DNA of 64,000 bases from Hyphomicrobiales bacterium (GCA_900470805.1 UCCA01000008.1:1-64000); one strand, 5' to 3'; positions 36,880 through 46,662 are shown, numbered from the stretch's first letter. The notes: generated by a model from the letters alone, not told the origin. Program-made: numbers and translations.

Positions 36880-36911
36880 AAAACGCCCGCTCATTCCCGA
36901 GCGGGCGTTTT
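36880..36911. terminator. Bidirectional terminator
   Basis: Thirteen-bp arms AAAACGCCCGCTC / GAGCGGGCGTTTT enclose the loop ATTCCC. T runs occur on both strands, so it serves the msr operon (plus) and the dehydrogenase gene (minus) that converge here. Confidence 0.92.
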
Positions 36912-36931
36912 CATTTCAGCTCGCAGCCCTA

Positions 36932-39493
36932 TCAGGTGCGCGGCTTCAGGTTTTCCGGGTCGTAGATCGGCTTGTAGCCGACGCTGACGACTTCGACCGG
37001 GTAGGTCTCGGCGAAGTATTCGACGTTGAGCTTGCGGCCAACCTGGCAGTAGTCCTGCGGCAGATAGGCGAGCGCGATGTTCTTGCCGACGGTCGGGCCG
37101 TAGGCGACCGAGGTGGTGTAGGAGATGCGGCCGAGGCTGTCGACGAGCGACTTGCCGGTGTCGGGGTCGATGACCGGCATGGAGCCGACGGGGTAGCGCT
37201 TGACGCCCTTCGAGTCGGTGTTCTCCGTCATGACAAGCGTGCAGAGCATGGCCGGCTGGTGTTCGCGGGCCTTGTACTCCAGATGCTTGGCCTTGCCGCG
37301 GAAATCGGCTTCCTTGACCTTCGGGCGGGCGAGGTCTGCTTCCAGCAGGTTATACTGGGTGAGCAGGTCGCCGTTCTGCAGGCGCAGCGACTTTTCCATG
37401 CGGCGCGAGTTGGCGTAGGTTTCGACGCCGAAGGGCATGACGCCGGTGCCACGCAGCGCGTCCCAGACGGCGAGGCCGTCCTCGTACTTCATGTGCAGTT
37501 CCCAGCCCTGCTCGCCGACATAGGAAATGCGGAAAGCGGTGACGGTCTTGCCCGCGATCTCGATCGGCTTGATGGCGGCGAAAGCGAAGTTTTCGGGGTC
37601 GAGCGCGGCAGGGTCGGCGACCACCTTCTTCAGCGTATCGCGGGCGTTGGGTCCCCAGATGCCGATGGTGATGAACTTCTCCGAGACGTCGGTGATGGTG
37701 ACGTCGAGGCCGCGATCCTCGGCGACGCGCTTCATGTAGTGGAAGTCGCGCGGGCCGGCATCGGCGCCGTTGATCAGGCGGCAGCGGTCGGCCATGCGGA
37801 TGACGGTGAAGTCGGCGCGGACCATGCCCTCGTCGTCGAGGAAGTGGGTGTAGATACCCTTGCCGATATTGCCGTCACCGCCGATCTTGGCGGCGCAAAG
37901 CCACTCGAGCAGGTCGACATGGTCAGGGCCTTCGATATCGACCATGTGGAAATGGCTGAGATTGACGATGCCGCAATCCTCGCTCATCGCCAGATGCTCG
38001 GCGTTGGAGACGCGCCAGAAATGGCGGTTGTCCCATTCGTTTTCGCGCACCGGCACGCGGTCGGCGTATTTCTCCAGCAGATGCTCGTTGGCGGCGTAGC
38101 CATGGGCGCGTTCCCAGCCGCCGAGTTCCATGAAGTAGCCGCCGAGTTCCTTCTCGCGCTCGTAGAAAGGCGAGCGCTTGGCGTTGCGGCTGGTGGCGTA
38201 GGGTTCGCGGGTGTGGACGGCGGGGAAGTAGATCTTCTGCGCAGCTTCATAGCAGCGGTTGGCGATGAATTCCTCGGTCAGCTGGTGCGAGTAGAAGCGG
38301 GAATAATCGATAGAGTTGTGGTCGATCTCGGTGCGGCCGTCGGTCATCCAGTCGGCGATCAGCTTGCCGTAGCCGGGGCCGTCCTTGACCCAGATGGCGA
38401 CGCAGTACCAGAGGCCACGGACCTTCTGGCTCTCGCCGCAGGATGGGCCACCGGCGGCGGAGACCTGCAGCAGGCCGTTGAAGGAGTGGCCTTCGTTATA
38501 GCCGAGTTCGCCGAGGATCGGCGTCAGTTCCATGGCACGTTCGAGCGGCTCGAGGATCTGCTCCATCTCGAGATCGCGCTGCGAGGGCGACAGGCGCGCC
38601 TCGTGTTTTTCCAAGAGTTCGCGCGGGTGGCACATGCGCGGATTAGTGGTTTCGTAGTAACCCCACTCGATCTGGCCGCCTTCGGTTGTCTTCGGGTCGC
38701 CGGTGTCGCGCATGTAGGCGGAGTTGCCCTGGTCGCGCAGCAGCGGGAAGCCGATTTCCTTGCCCGTGCCTTCGAACTCGTTGTAGGGGCCGAAGAAGGT
38801 GAGGGGGTGATCGACCGGCATGACCGGCAGGTCCTCGCCGACCATCTCGGCGATCAGGCGGCCCCAGAGGCCGGCGCAGACGATGACGTGATCGGCCATG
38901 ATGGTGCCGCGATGGGTGACGACGCCCTTGATGCGGCCGCCCTCGACGATCAGCGACTGGGCCGGCGTGTTGCCGAACATCGCGAGCTTGCCGGACTTCT
39001 CGGCGGCGTCGACGAGCTTGCCGGCGACGGTCTGCGAGCGCGGGATGACGAGGCCGGCGTCGGGATCGAACATGCCGCCCTGAACCTGATCCTCCTCGAT
39101 CAGCGGGAACATCTCCTTGATCTCGGAGGGCGAGACGTAGCGGGCATTTGTGCCGAAAGCCTTGGCGGAGGTCAGCTTGCGCTTGATCTCTTCCATCCAC
39201 GCGTCGTCGCCGGTGCGAGCGACTTCGAGGCCGCCGATGCGGGAATAGTGGCCCATCTTCTCGTAGAAATCGATAGAGTACTGGGTGGTCCAGACCGAGA
39301 GATAGTCGTGGGATGTGGTGTAACAGAAGTCCGAAGCGTGGGCGGTCGAGCCGATGTCCGTGGGGATGCCCGACTTGTCGATGCCGACGATATCGTCCCA
39401 GCCGCGCTCGATCAGATGATGGGCGATGGATGCGCCGACGATCCCCCCGAGACCGATGATGACGACCTTAGCCTGCTTAGGAAACTCTGCCAT
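36932..39493 (-). CDS. FAD-dependent oxidoreductase / GcvT fusion (dimethylglycine or sarcosine dehydrogenase-like)
   Basis: This 853-residue protein has an N-terminal DAO-type FAD domain (VVIIGLGGIVGASIAHHLIERG; residues about 8-400) and a C-terminal GcvT aminomethyltransferase domain (about 450-850; EHLAMSEDCGIVNLSHFHMVDIEGPD, GNIGKGIYTHFLDDEGMV, IWGPNARDTLKKV, GEQGWELHMKYED). Such fusions oxidise N-methyl amines (dimethylglycine, sarcosine or related) and pass the methyl as formaldehyde to tetrahydrofolate. The exact substrate is not readable. It is monocistronic. The start at 39493 has a weak AGGG 13 bp upstream. Confidence 0.88.
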   Translation of the reverse strand: MAEFPKQAKVVIIGLGGIVGASIAHHLIERGWDDIVGIDKSGIPTDIGSTAHASDFCYTTSHDYLSVWTTQYSIDFYEKMGHYSRIGGLEVARTGDDAWMEEIKRKLTSAKAFGTNARYVSPSEIKEMFPLIEEDQVQGGMFDPDAGLVIPRSQTVAGKLVDAAEKSGKLAMFGNTPAQSLIVEGGRIKGVVTHRGTIMADHVIVCAGLWGRLIAEMVGEDLPVMPVDHPLTFFGPYNEFEGTGKEIGFPLLRDQGNSAYMRDTGDPKTTEGGQIEWGYYETTNPRMCHPRELLEKHEARLSPSQRDLEMEQILEPLERAMELTPILGELGYNEGHSFNGLLQVSAAGGPSCGESQKVRGLWYCVAIWVKDGPGYGKLIADWMTDGRTEIDHNSIDYSRFYSHQLTEEFIANRCYEAAQKIYFPAVHTREPYATSRNAKRSPFYEREKELGGYFMELGGWERAHGYAANEHLLEKYADRVPVRENEWDNRHFWRVSNAEHLAMSEDCGIVNLSHFHMVDIEGPDHVDLLEWLCAAKIGGDGNIGKGIYTHFLDDEGMVRADFTVIRMADRCRLINGADAGPRDFHYMKRVAEDRGLDVTITDVSEKFITIGIWGPNARDTLKKVVADPAALDPENFAFAAIKPIEIAGKTVTAFRISYVGEQGWELHMKYEDGLAVWDALRGTGVMPFGVETYANSRRMEKSLRLQNGDLLTQYNLLEADLARPKVKEADFRGKAKHLEYKAREHQPAMLCTLVMTENTDSKGVKRYPVGSMPVIDPDTGKSLVDSLGRISYTTSVAYGPTVGKNIALAYLPQDYCQVGRKLNVEYFAETYPVEVVSVGYKPIYDPENLKPRT

Positions 39494-39762
39494 TGAGTAC
39501 GACCCTGATTGAATATTGAAATCGGATTTTAGGGATTGAGACGCGACGTGTAGAGCCTGTCTACGACATAATTATCATACTGCACGACCAGAGTGGCTTG
39601 TCTGTGGATAGAGGGTCATGGGGTTGGTGTCGTTGGCCATGCCCGTCGCGGTGTTGCGCCTTTGCGGCGAACTGCTAGAGTTTGTCCAGACATGCAAGCA
39701 GCCGCCTGTATTTCCACGGTTTTCGATGGAACTGCGCCGGCAATCAAGACTGCGGGGCGTCG

Positions 39763-40770
39763 ATGGCCAGCTATGGTGCCGAACCGGGAATACGCTTTGC
39801 CTTGCTGCTCGACGGGCGAGGGGGCTGTCGGCAGATCGATATGGCGGGCGTGCGGGCCTGGAAGCCCGGCGACGGCGTGATTTGGCTGCATCTGGAGCGC
39901 GACCACCCGGCAGCGGCGACATGGGTCAACCAGCAGGGTCGGTTCGACAGCTTCGTGGCGGAGGCTCTGCTGGAAGAGGAGACACGCCCGCGGGTGGAAC
40001 CGGTCGATGACGGATTGCTGATCATCCTGCGCGGCGTCTGCGCCACCGCGCCGGAAGAAGCGGATGAGCCGCATTCGGATATCGATCTCGTGCCGCTGCA
40101 TCTGTGGGTCGATGGCAATCACGTGGTTTCACTGCGCGACAGCGGCCACTACATCACGGCGTTGCGCGATATCAGGGCTGCGCTGGAAAAGGGCAAGGGG
40201 CCGCAGCGCAGCGGCGACCTGTTGGCGCTGATCGGCGAAAAGCTGGTGCGTGACCTTGAGCCGGTGCTTGACGGCATGGACGAGGAGGTCGACGAACTCG
40301 ACGAGATGATCTTTCACGGCGAGGCCAGCGAGGTCCGCGAACGGCTGAAATTGCTCCGCCGCCGCTCCGTGCAGCTTCGGCGCTATCTGGCGCCGCAGCG
40401 CGACGCCCTGAACCGGATCGAACATGACGACGCGCCGTGGCTGATCGAGCGCGACAAGCTCCGGTTGCGCGAGGTGATCGACAAGCTGATGCGTTTCATC
40501 GAATATCTCGATGCAATTCGCGACCGTACAGGCATTCTGCACGACGACCTGTCCACCGTTATCAGCGAGCGCATCGCCCGCAATTCCAACCGGCTGGCGG
40601 CTCTGGCCGCATTGCTGCTGCCACCGAGCGTCGTGGCCGGGTTGTTCGGGATGAATGTCGGCGGCATTCCTGGCGTAAACGACACCTGGGCGTTCGTGGT
40701 GATCGTCGGCTTCGTCACGGTCACCTCCGTCGCCACGCTTTGGGCGCTGCGCCGTATCGGTTGGCTTTAG
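39763..40770 (+). CDS. zntB: ZntB/CorA-family divalent cation transporter
   Basis: This 335-residue protein has a long cytoplasmic helical domain rich in charge (LRKLL-type helices, DLEPVLDGMDEEVDELDEMIF, RRRSVQLRRYLAPQRDAL) and two C-terminal membrane helices. The loop contains the family GMN motif (GLFGMNVGGIPG). The ZntB subfamily moves Zn2+ or Cd2+; Mg2+ or Co2+ cannot be excluded. ATG 39763 is used; longer in-frame readings start inside non-conserved, low-complexity sequence. It is transcribed divergently from the dehydrogenase gene. Confidence 0.85.
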   Translation: MASYGAEPGIRFALLLDGRGGCRQIDMAGVRAWKPGDGVIWLHLERDHPAAATWVNQQGRFDSFVAEALLEEETRPRVEPVDDGLLIILRGVCATAPEEADEPHSDIDLVPLHLWVDGNHVVSLRDSGHYITALRDIRAALEKGKGPQRSGDLLALIGEKLVRDLEPVLDGMDEEVDELDEMIFHGEASEVRERLKLLRRRSVQLRRYLAPQRDALNRIEHDDAPWLIERDKLRLREVIDKLMRFIEYLDAIRDRTGILHDDLSTVISERIARNSNRLAALAALLLPPSVVAGLFGMNVGGIPGVNDTWAFVVIVGFVTVTSVATLWALRRIGWL

Positions 40771-40939
40771 CGTTGCCCGCAGACTATGAGCGAGAGCTGA
40801 TCAAACACCCGTGATCTGAGGCGCCTTCATTGACAATCGATTGGCGAGGGAAATATCTATTACTACAACGTTTCAGAGTGCAGGTGGGGGCCGGCGCCTT
40901 CTGCTTCACAAAATCGCCAACCCAGGGCTTCAGATCGGC

Positions 40940-41428
40940 ATGATCGATACGCGCTTTTCAACCGCGATGCAGATTGTCATCAGCGTGGCAGTGAACGACG
41001 AAGCCGGCCTGCGTACGACCAGCCAATCCTTGGCGGATGGGCTCGATACCAATGCCAGTTTTGTACGGAAGCTGCTGACACCGCTCTCCGATGCAGGAAT
41101 TCTGTCGACATCGGCCGGCGGCAAGGGTGGCATCAAGCTGGCACGTCCACGCAACGAAATCCTGTTGAGCCAGATCTACGCAGCCGTTACCGGCGACAGG
41201 AAGCTTTGGGCCACGCGACACGAAATCCCGCATGAGGGACTGGTCGGCGAAAATATCGGTGATCTTTCGGAATATCTGTGCGACCGCGCGGAGCAGGCGG
41301 TGGTCGAGATGTTGGGGTCGGTTACCATCGAAGACAGCGTGGCGGAATTGCGTCGGCTCGACCATGAGAAGCATGGGGTCTCTGGCAACGGGCATCATCA
41401 GAGCGACCGCCGGCACGCTGCGGAATAG
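40940..41428 (+). CDS. Rrf2-family transcriptional regulator without cluster cysteines
   Basis: This 162-residue protein has an Rrf2 winged helix-turn-helix (RFSTAMQIVISVAVNDE ... TTSQSLADGLDTNASFVRKLLTPLSDAGILSTSAGGKGGIKLARP). The dimerisation helix follows. The three-Cys Fe-S region of IscR/RirA is missing (only Cys in EYLCDRAEQ), so it probably senses something other than iron-sulfur status. ATG 40940 gives the family N-terminus; the reading from 40841 adds 33 residues. It is convergent with the porin, sharing a long stem-loop. Confidence 0.75.
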   Translation: MIDTRFSTAMQIVISVAVNDEAGLRTTSQSLADGLDTNASFVRKLLTPLSDAGILSTSAGGKGGIKLARPRNEILLSQIYAAVTGDRKLWATRHEIPHEGLVGENIGDLSEYLCDRAEQAVVEMLGSVTIEDSVAELRRLDHEKHGVSGNGHHQSDRRHAAE

Positions 41429-41519
41429 GGCATTCCACAAATGGCAAAGGGTGGCCCGGCAGGGAAACCGTTCCACCCTCCGTAAACTGATCGGAGGTCA
41501 ATCTGATCAGAAACTTGAG

Positions 41520-41587
41520 CTCGGGCGCCATTCCTCGCTCGCGTCAGGCCATTGGGGCCCGACGCAAGACGAGGAGTGGCGCCCGAG
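41520..41587. terminator. Long stem-loop shared by convergent Rrf2 and porin genes
   Basis: Arms of about 26 nt (41520-41545 and 41561-41587) pair with few mismatches around a 15-nt loop. It lies 7 bp after the porin stop on the minus strand and 92 bp after the regulator stop on the plus strand. It may stop both transcripts and protect the abundant porin mRNA 3' end. Confidence 0.8.
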
Positions 41588-41593
41588 TGTTTA

Positions 41594-42637
41594 TTAGAAC
41601 GCGCGCTGCAGGCGGAAGAAGCCCGTCGTTACGCCGTCGGCGTTGTCGGCGTCGAGGTAGTTGACGGTTGCCTTGGCGTAGAGGTTGTCTACGATCTGGT
41701 AGTCAACGGTTACGCCGTACTTCCAAGCGTCGTTGTTGGCGAAGTCGGTGTTGCCGTTGATGGCGCCGTAGTTGCCGTAGTACTGAACGCCGGGGGTGAT
41801 CTTCAGCTTGTCAGTTGCCTTGATGGCGTATTCAGCTGCGATAACCCATTCCGACTTCTGGTAGTACGCGTTCGGGGCGCTGGAGTAGATGCCTGCGAGA
41901 CCGAGAACGCCAGGACCGATTGCAACGGTACCCATAGCGCGGACAGCGCCTTCTTCGGCGTCCGTGTCGTAGCCAGCCGTTACCTGGTAGGTGAAGATGC
42001 CGGCCTTGCCGCCGATGCCGACAGCAACGCCGACGTTGTTGGCGTTCTCACCAACCTGGCGGATGCTGTCTTCCAGTTCGTCAACGCTGACGCCAGCGTA
42101 GAAGCCGTCAGCTTCGTACTGGTAACGCAGCGAGTTGTGCAGGGTTACACCCGAACCGATATCGTCGGTTTCGCCCGAGAGACCATCGTCCCACCAGCTG
42201 TAAAACAGACCAGCGCGGATGCCGGCGATGTCGATGTAAGCGGAGTCGAGAACAGCCTTCTGCGAGGAAGCGTTGTCGGCATTGGTCTGCAGAACGATAA
42301 CGCCGGTGAGCGGGCCGTACTCGGTGTCGCTCTTGGCGGTGAACTGAACCTGACCGCGGGTATAGGCATCCCAGTCCGAACGGTTCGCAACAGTCGAGCC
42401 GTCGCCAGCGTTCTCGCTACGGTTCGGGCCAGCGCCGGTCTGGAAACGGATGTAACCGCTGACCTTCAGGCAGGTTTCGGTGCCTGGGATGTAGAAGTAG
42501 CCGGTGCCGTAAGCGTCGCAAACGCGAACGTATTCTACAGCTTCAGGTTCAGCAGCAACGATAGCGTCGGCAGCCTGAGCGCCCGAGACAGCTGCGAGAG
42601 CCGCAGCCGAGCTGATGAGCATCATTCTAATAGTCAT
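41594..42637 (-). CDS. Second Omp2b-type porin
   Basis: This 347-residue porin is a paralog of the one at 670. It has a signal peptide (MTIRMMLISSAAALAAVSGAQA), then VEYVRVCDAYGTGYFYIPGTE and the same two Cys, a beta-barrel of alternating aromatic strands, and the terminal Phe (FFRLQRAF). The ATG at 42637 is chosen over a reading starting 26 codons upstream, since the signal peptide starts here. It is flanked by an AT-rich 343-bp upstream region and a long 3' stem-loop. Two porin copies in 42 kb suggest regulated or redundant channels. Confidence 0.94.
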   Translation of the reverse strand: MTIRMMLISSAAALAAVSGAQAADAIVAAEPEAVEYVRVCDAYGTGYFYIPGTETCLKVSGYIRFQTGAGPNRSENAGDGSTVANRSDWDAYTRGQVQFTAKSDTEYGPLTGVIVLQTNADNASSQKAVLDSAYIDIAGIRAGLFYSWWDDGLSGETDDIGSGVTLHNSLRYQYEADGFYAGVSVDELEDSIRQVGENANNVGVAVGIGGKAGIFTYQVTAGYDTDAEEGAVRAMGTVAIGPGVLGLAGIYSSAPNAYYQKSEWVIAAEYAIKATDKLKITPGVQYYGNYGAINGNTDFANNDAWKYGVTVDYQIVDNLYAKATVNYLDADNADGVTTGFFRLQRAF

Positions 42638-42980
42638 TGTCGAGTCCAATCTAATATGGATTGAGCACAGGTCATCATTGCCGAAAACGGCCGTACCTAC
42701 CCCAATTTCAAACAAGCCCTCACGGGAGCGTCGTGTTCCCGTGGCGCCAAATTACATTTTGGTTAGAATGTATCAATTACAGATACAGTCATATTTCGTT
42801 ATATTTGCGATGCAAAATCGGGGTGTTGCAAAAAGGAAACTATGTGGCTTCCGGCAATACGACCACAACGAGTGCCTTTGGTAAAAATACAACGTTCTCA
42901 ATGGTGTAATGCAAATTACTAATATGGAAACGGCCATGTTGCAGTGCAGTATTTGGTCGTATCCTGGTGTTCGAAGGCGA
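42638..42980. other. AT-rich intergenic region upstream of the second porin
   Basis: This 343-bp region lies between the porin start (minus) and the 3' end of the PntA-like gene (minus). It is AT-rich and should contain the porin promoter. No gene is visible. Confidence 0.4.
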
Positions 42981-44069
42981 TCACGAAGCAATACGTTCGC
43001 CGGCCTGTTGCCCGCTAGTCAGGCGGTTTATGATTGGATCCGTGCTGTTCTTCAGTGCGCCGAGATCACTCGCTGCCAAGCGCTCCAGGAGTTTGCTCAT
43101 ACCTTCGCTGAACAAGCGGCTGGCTTCGTTTGCCTCGTTGCTGGCCAGTGTGGTCGAGCCGATGATTCGTATGCTGCCGTTCGTGACGATCTGATTCGCT
43201 TCCGTCATCGAACAGTTGCCGATGGCGAGGTCGACAATGACCGTTGCGGGCGCGAACGTGGCAATGGCATCTTTATCGATCAGGACGGGTGCCGGTCGGC
43301 CGCGGTCGGTAACGCTCGCGACGATCAGCTGCATTTGGGCGAGATCGGATGCCAGCTGCCTGCGCGCTTCGATGGGTGGCATGCCAGAAGGAGTTGCCGG
43401 CGAACGGCGCAAGGCAGGTTGGATCGCGATGAATTTTGCGCCGAGCGCTTCGATTTTCCGTCTGTCGTCCTCGCCGAAGCCAAAGCCGTAGGTTAGCGCG
43501 CCGAGACGTCGGGCGGTGGCGATTGCCTGAAGCGCGGCTGAATCGGCACCCAGCGCAGCCATCCTGATCGGCCTCACGAAGTTGCCATCCAGCATGAGCA
43601 TGGGATGATTGATGCCGAGCTGGCGGGACCCCTCAAGCACGGCTGCATGGCCGGATATCGTCGCCTGCGCCGTGAAGGCATCCATGCTTCCGGCATCCGC
43701 GAAGCCTTCAAGATCGGCAAGGTCGAGCTCCGGCACGCCGGCTTTGATCTGGCTGAGGGGGGCCGATTCGCTGTTCGATCCGAGAAAAAGAAAGGCGGCG
43801 GCTTTCGCGGCCGACATGTCGCGGTTCGGCCTGCGGACGCTGACGATCAGGTCGCAGGCCGCGGACATGCTTTCCACGCCGGCTGGATTCGCGCCTGCCG
43901 AGATATAGGCCTCATCGTCGTGGCCCGCCGATACACCGCAGTCGCGCTCGAAGCTGATTGCCATGTGGCGCGTTAGCCGAGAGACGTCCGACGGCGTCAA
44001 GGCAACACGGCGCTCACCGGGAAAGGTTTCCCGAAGCAGTCCTATATGGACGGGAGGCAGGTAGGGCAT
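42981..44069 (-). CDS. Degenerate PntA/alanine dehydrogenase-family protein
   Basis: This 362-residue protein has the AlaDH/PNT N-terminal region (GLLRETFPGERRVALTPSDV) and C-terminal region (RRLGALTYGFGFGEDDRRKIEALGAKFIAI). In real PntA the NAD-binding loop reads GAGVAGLQAIATA; here it reads GADSAALQAIATA, so the second and third glycines are lost. No pntAB or pntB gene accompanies it. NAD binding and transhydrogenation are therefore doubtful. A regulatory or reassigned role is possible. RBS is weak (GACGAG). It is divergent from nadE. Confidence 0.7.
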   Translation of the reverse strand: MPYLPPVHIGLLRETFPGERRVALTPSDVSRLTRHMAISFERDCGVSAGHDDEAYISAGANPAGVESMSAACDLIVSVRRPNRDMSAAKAAAFLFLGSNSESAPLSQIKAGVPELDLADLEGFADAGSMDAFTAQATISGHAAVLEGSRQLGINHPMLMLDGNFVRPIRMAALGADSAALQAIATARRLGALTYGFGFGEDDRRKIEALGAKFIAIQPALRRSPATPSGMPPIEARRQLASDLAQMQLIVASVTDRGRPAPVLIDKDAIATFAPATVIVDLAIGNCSMTEANQIVTNGSIRIIGSTTLASNEANEASRLFSEGMSKLLERLAASDLGALKNSTDPIINRLTSGQQAGERIAS

Positions 44070-44328
44070 TCATTGCTCGTCAGAGAAGGTTCGATAGCGC
44101 GGGGCACAGGCGTCTGTCTCATAGTTTTGTGACAACCCTGTAACCTTTCGCAGCCAAAGCGGACATATTTTCCAACAATGCAACCCTGGGTAATGTTTCT
44201 GTTTGAGCACCTATTGTCACTCTGCAATGATAGGATGCGTTGGAAGGGGCGACCGTGAGATCCGGTTTTGCGTCGGCGCATTTGGATGTAAAGATCACCT
44301 TCGAAGCGCTTTGCTGCTGGAGGCATTT

Positions 44329-46380
44329 GTGAATTTCTATTCGGTTTATGATCAGGGATTTGTCCGTGTGGCGGCTTGCACGCCGATCTGCGAGATCGGT
44401 GATCCCGACTTCAACGCGAACGCAACGCTCGACATGGCCCGGGAAGGCCACGCTAAAGGCGTCGGCCTGATGGTGTTTCCGGAGCTCGGCATATCGGGCT
44501 ACTCCATCGACGACCTGCTTGGCCAGGATGCGCTGCTGAAAGCCGTCGACGCGGCCGTCGCCGAGATTGTTGCCGCCAGTCGCGAGCTGACGCCCGTGCT
44601 TCTGATCGGGGCGCCGTTGCAGAACGACGGCCGGCTTTATAACTGCGCGATCGCCGTTCATGCCGGCCGAATCCTCGGCGTCGTTCCCAAGGTGCATCTG
44701 CCGAATTATCGGGAGTTCTACGAAAAGCGCTGGTTCGCCTCCGGGCGCACCGTGCGCGGCCAGACGATCCGGGTCGGCGGCGAGATTGCGCCGTTCGGGA
44801 TCGACATGCTGTTTGCCGCCGATGACCGGCCGGATTTCATCTTCCATGTCGAGATATGCGAGGACCTGTGGGCGCCGGCCGCGCCAAGCGATTTCGGCGC
44901 GTTGGCGGGGGCGCTGATCCTGACCAACCTGTCGGCCAGCAACATCACCGTCGGCAAGGCGGAGACACGTAAGCTGCTCTGCGCCTCGCAGTCGGCACGC
45001 AGCCTGTCGGCCTATATCTATTCCGCAGCCGGGCCGGGCGAATCGACCACCGATCTCGCCTGGGACGGTCAGGCCTGCATCTACGAGCTGGGCGAACTGC
45101 TCGGCGAAACCGAGCGGTTTCCGACGACATCGCAGATGTGTGTCGCCGATATCGATCTCGAGCGGTTGCGGCTCGAGCGGTTGCGCACCGGCACCTTCAA
45201 CGACGCCGCGACTCTCAACCTTGTGCCTGGCCGTGAATTCCGGCGCATTGCCTTTCATTTCGATGCGCCACGGGGCGACATCGGTCTTGAACGCGAGATC
45301 GCCCGCTTCCCCTTCGTTCCGGCCGATGCGAGCCGGCTCGATCAGGATTGCTACGAGACCTTCAACATCCAGGTTCAGGGATTGATGAAGCGCCTGCGCT
45401 CGACCGGGATCAAGCGACTGTGCCTCGGCATATCAGGCGGGCTCGATTCCACCCACGCACTGCTCGTCGCAGCGCGCGCCTACGACAAGCTTGGGTGGCC
45501 GCGCTCGGATATCCTGTGCTTCACGATGCCGGGCTTTGCGACCGGCGACGAGACGAAGTCGAATGCCTGGGCGCTGATGCGCAGCATCGGGGTGACGGCC
45601 GAAGAGGTCGATATCAAGCCGCTGGCCCTGCAGCTGCTTCGCGACCTGAAGCATCCCTTCGCCGGCGGGGAGCCGATCTACGACACCACATTCGAGAATG
45701 TTCAGGCCGGCCTGCGCACGGACTTCCTGTTCCGCGCTGCCAACCAGCGCAATGCGCTGGTGCTCGGCACCGGTGATCTCTCGGAGATCGGGCTGGGTTG
45801 GTCGACCTACGGTGTCGGCGACCAGATGAGCCACTACAATGTCAATGCATCGGTGCCGAAGACGCTGATCCAGCATCTGATACGTTGGGTGATCCGCACC
45901 GGCGATTTCGATGTGGATGCCAAGGCGACGATGGAGCGTATCCTCGGAACGCTGATCTCGCCCGAGCTGGTGCCTGCCGATGAGAACGGCGTGATGCAGA
46001 GCACCGAAGACAAGATCGGCCCATACGATCTGCACGACTTCGCGCTCTTCTATACGACGCGCTTCGGGCTTCGACCGTCGAAGGTGGCGTTCCTTGCCTA
46101 TCGCGCGTGGAGGGATGCCGGGGCCGGGGTCTGGCCGCCGCATTTCCCGGAGGACAAGCGCCGCAGCTTCGATTTGCCCACCATCAGGAAATGGATGGAG
46201 GTGTTCCTGTTCCGCTTCTTCACCATCAGCCAGTTCAAGCGCTCGGCCTCGCCGAACGGGCCGAAGGTAACTTCGGGCGGCTCGCTTTCGCCGCGTGGCG
46301 ACTGGCGGGCGCCGTCGGATGGGAATGCCCGGATATGGATCAAGGAGCTGAAGGAGAACGTTCCAGATAGCGCGGGCTGA
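44329..46380 (+). CDS. nadE: Glutamine-dependent NAD+ synthetase
   Basis: This 683-residue two-domain enzyme makes NAD+ from nicotinic acid adenine dinucleotide with ATP and glutamine. The N-terminal nitrilase-fold glutaminase has FPELGISGYS (Glu), PKVHLPNYREFYEKRWF (Lys) and VEICEDLWAP (Cys). The C-terminal synthetase has the P-loop LGISGGLDSTHAL, GTGDLSEIGLGWSTYG and QMSHYNVNASVPKT. A GTG start at 44329 is chosen because TGGAGG sits 6 bp upstream and the product has the usual length (about 680). It is transcribed divergently from the PntA-like gene. Confidence 0.95.
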   Translation: MNFYSVYDQGFVRVAACTPICEIGDPDFNANATLDMAREGHAKGVGLMVFPELGISGYSIDDLLGQDALLKAVDAAVAEIVAASRELTPVLLIGAPLQNDGRLYNCAIAVHAGRILGVVPKVHLPNYREFYEKRWFASGRTVRGQTIRVGGEIAPFGIDMLFAADDRPDFIFHVEICEDLWAPAAPSDFGALAGALILTNLSASNITVGKAETRKLLCASQSARSLSAYIYSAAGPGESTTDLAWDGQACIYELGELLGETERFPTTSQMCVADIDLERLRLERLRTGTFNDAATLNLVPGREFRRIAFHFDAPRGDIGLEREIARFPFVPADASRLDQDCYETFNIQVQGLMKRLRSTGIKRLCLGISGGLDSTHALLVAARAYDKLGWPRSDILCFTMPGFATGDETKSNAWALMRSIGVTAEEVDIKPLALQLLRDLKHPFAGGEPIYDTTFENVQAGLRTDFLFRAANQRNALVLGTGDLSEIGLGWSTYGVGDQMSHYNVNASVPKTLIQHLIRWVIRTGDFDVDAKATMERILGTLISPELVPADENGVMQSTEDKIGPYDLHDFALFYTTRFGLRPSKVAFLAYRAWRDAGAGVWPPHFPEDKRRSFDLPTIRKWMEVFLFRFFTISQFKRSASPNGPKVTSGGSLSPRGDWRAPSDGNARIWIKELKENVPDSAG

Positions 46381-46458
46381 CGGTATCGGCGGTTGTATCC
46401 TTGCCGAATGCGTCGAAGAGCACAGATAGTCAGGAATGGCTCGGGGAGATGACCGCCA

Positions 46459-46662
46459 ATGGGATGCGACCGTTCCGAGGAACTGAAACGCTACGAGGCC
46501 AGACGTGAAACGCCACATCGGTGGATGATCGTCGATACGCTGACCTCGCTTCCGGCTGCAAGCAACGGCCGGGACTTTACCGGGCTGAGCATGCAGGACG
46601 CGCTCGATATTACCGACGAACTGAACAGAAGCATCGCGCTGGGGCGTGATCCGCTGATCTGA
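46459..46662 (+). CDS. Small protein of unknown function (67 aa)
   Basis: A charged, soluble sequence with GGGGAGAT about 11 bp before the ATG. No motifs are recognised. It sits 78 bp after nadE and 45 bp before the next small gene, so it may be in the same transcript. Codon use fits its neighbours. The call is tentative. Confidence 0.4.
   Translation: MGCDRSEELKRYEARRETPHRWMIVDTLTSLPAASNGRDFTGLSMQDALDITDELNRSIALGRDPLI

Noticed and set aside
36773..39496. 907-codon plus-strand open frame opposite the FAD/GcvT gene
   Set aside because: Antisense of a clear dehydrogenase; its translation is Val/Asp/Ala/Gly-rich with no motif.
42981..44069. Functional NAD(P) transhydrogenase alpha subunit
   Set aside because: The Gly-rich NAD loop is broken and no beta subunit gene is present.
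44119..45258. 379-codon minus-strand frame opposite nadE
   Set aside because: Antisense of nadE, whose glutaminase and synthetase motifs are intact.
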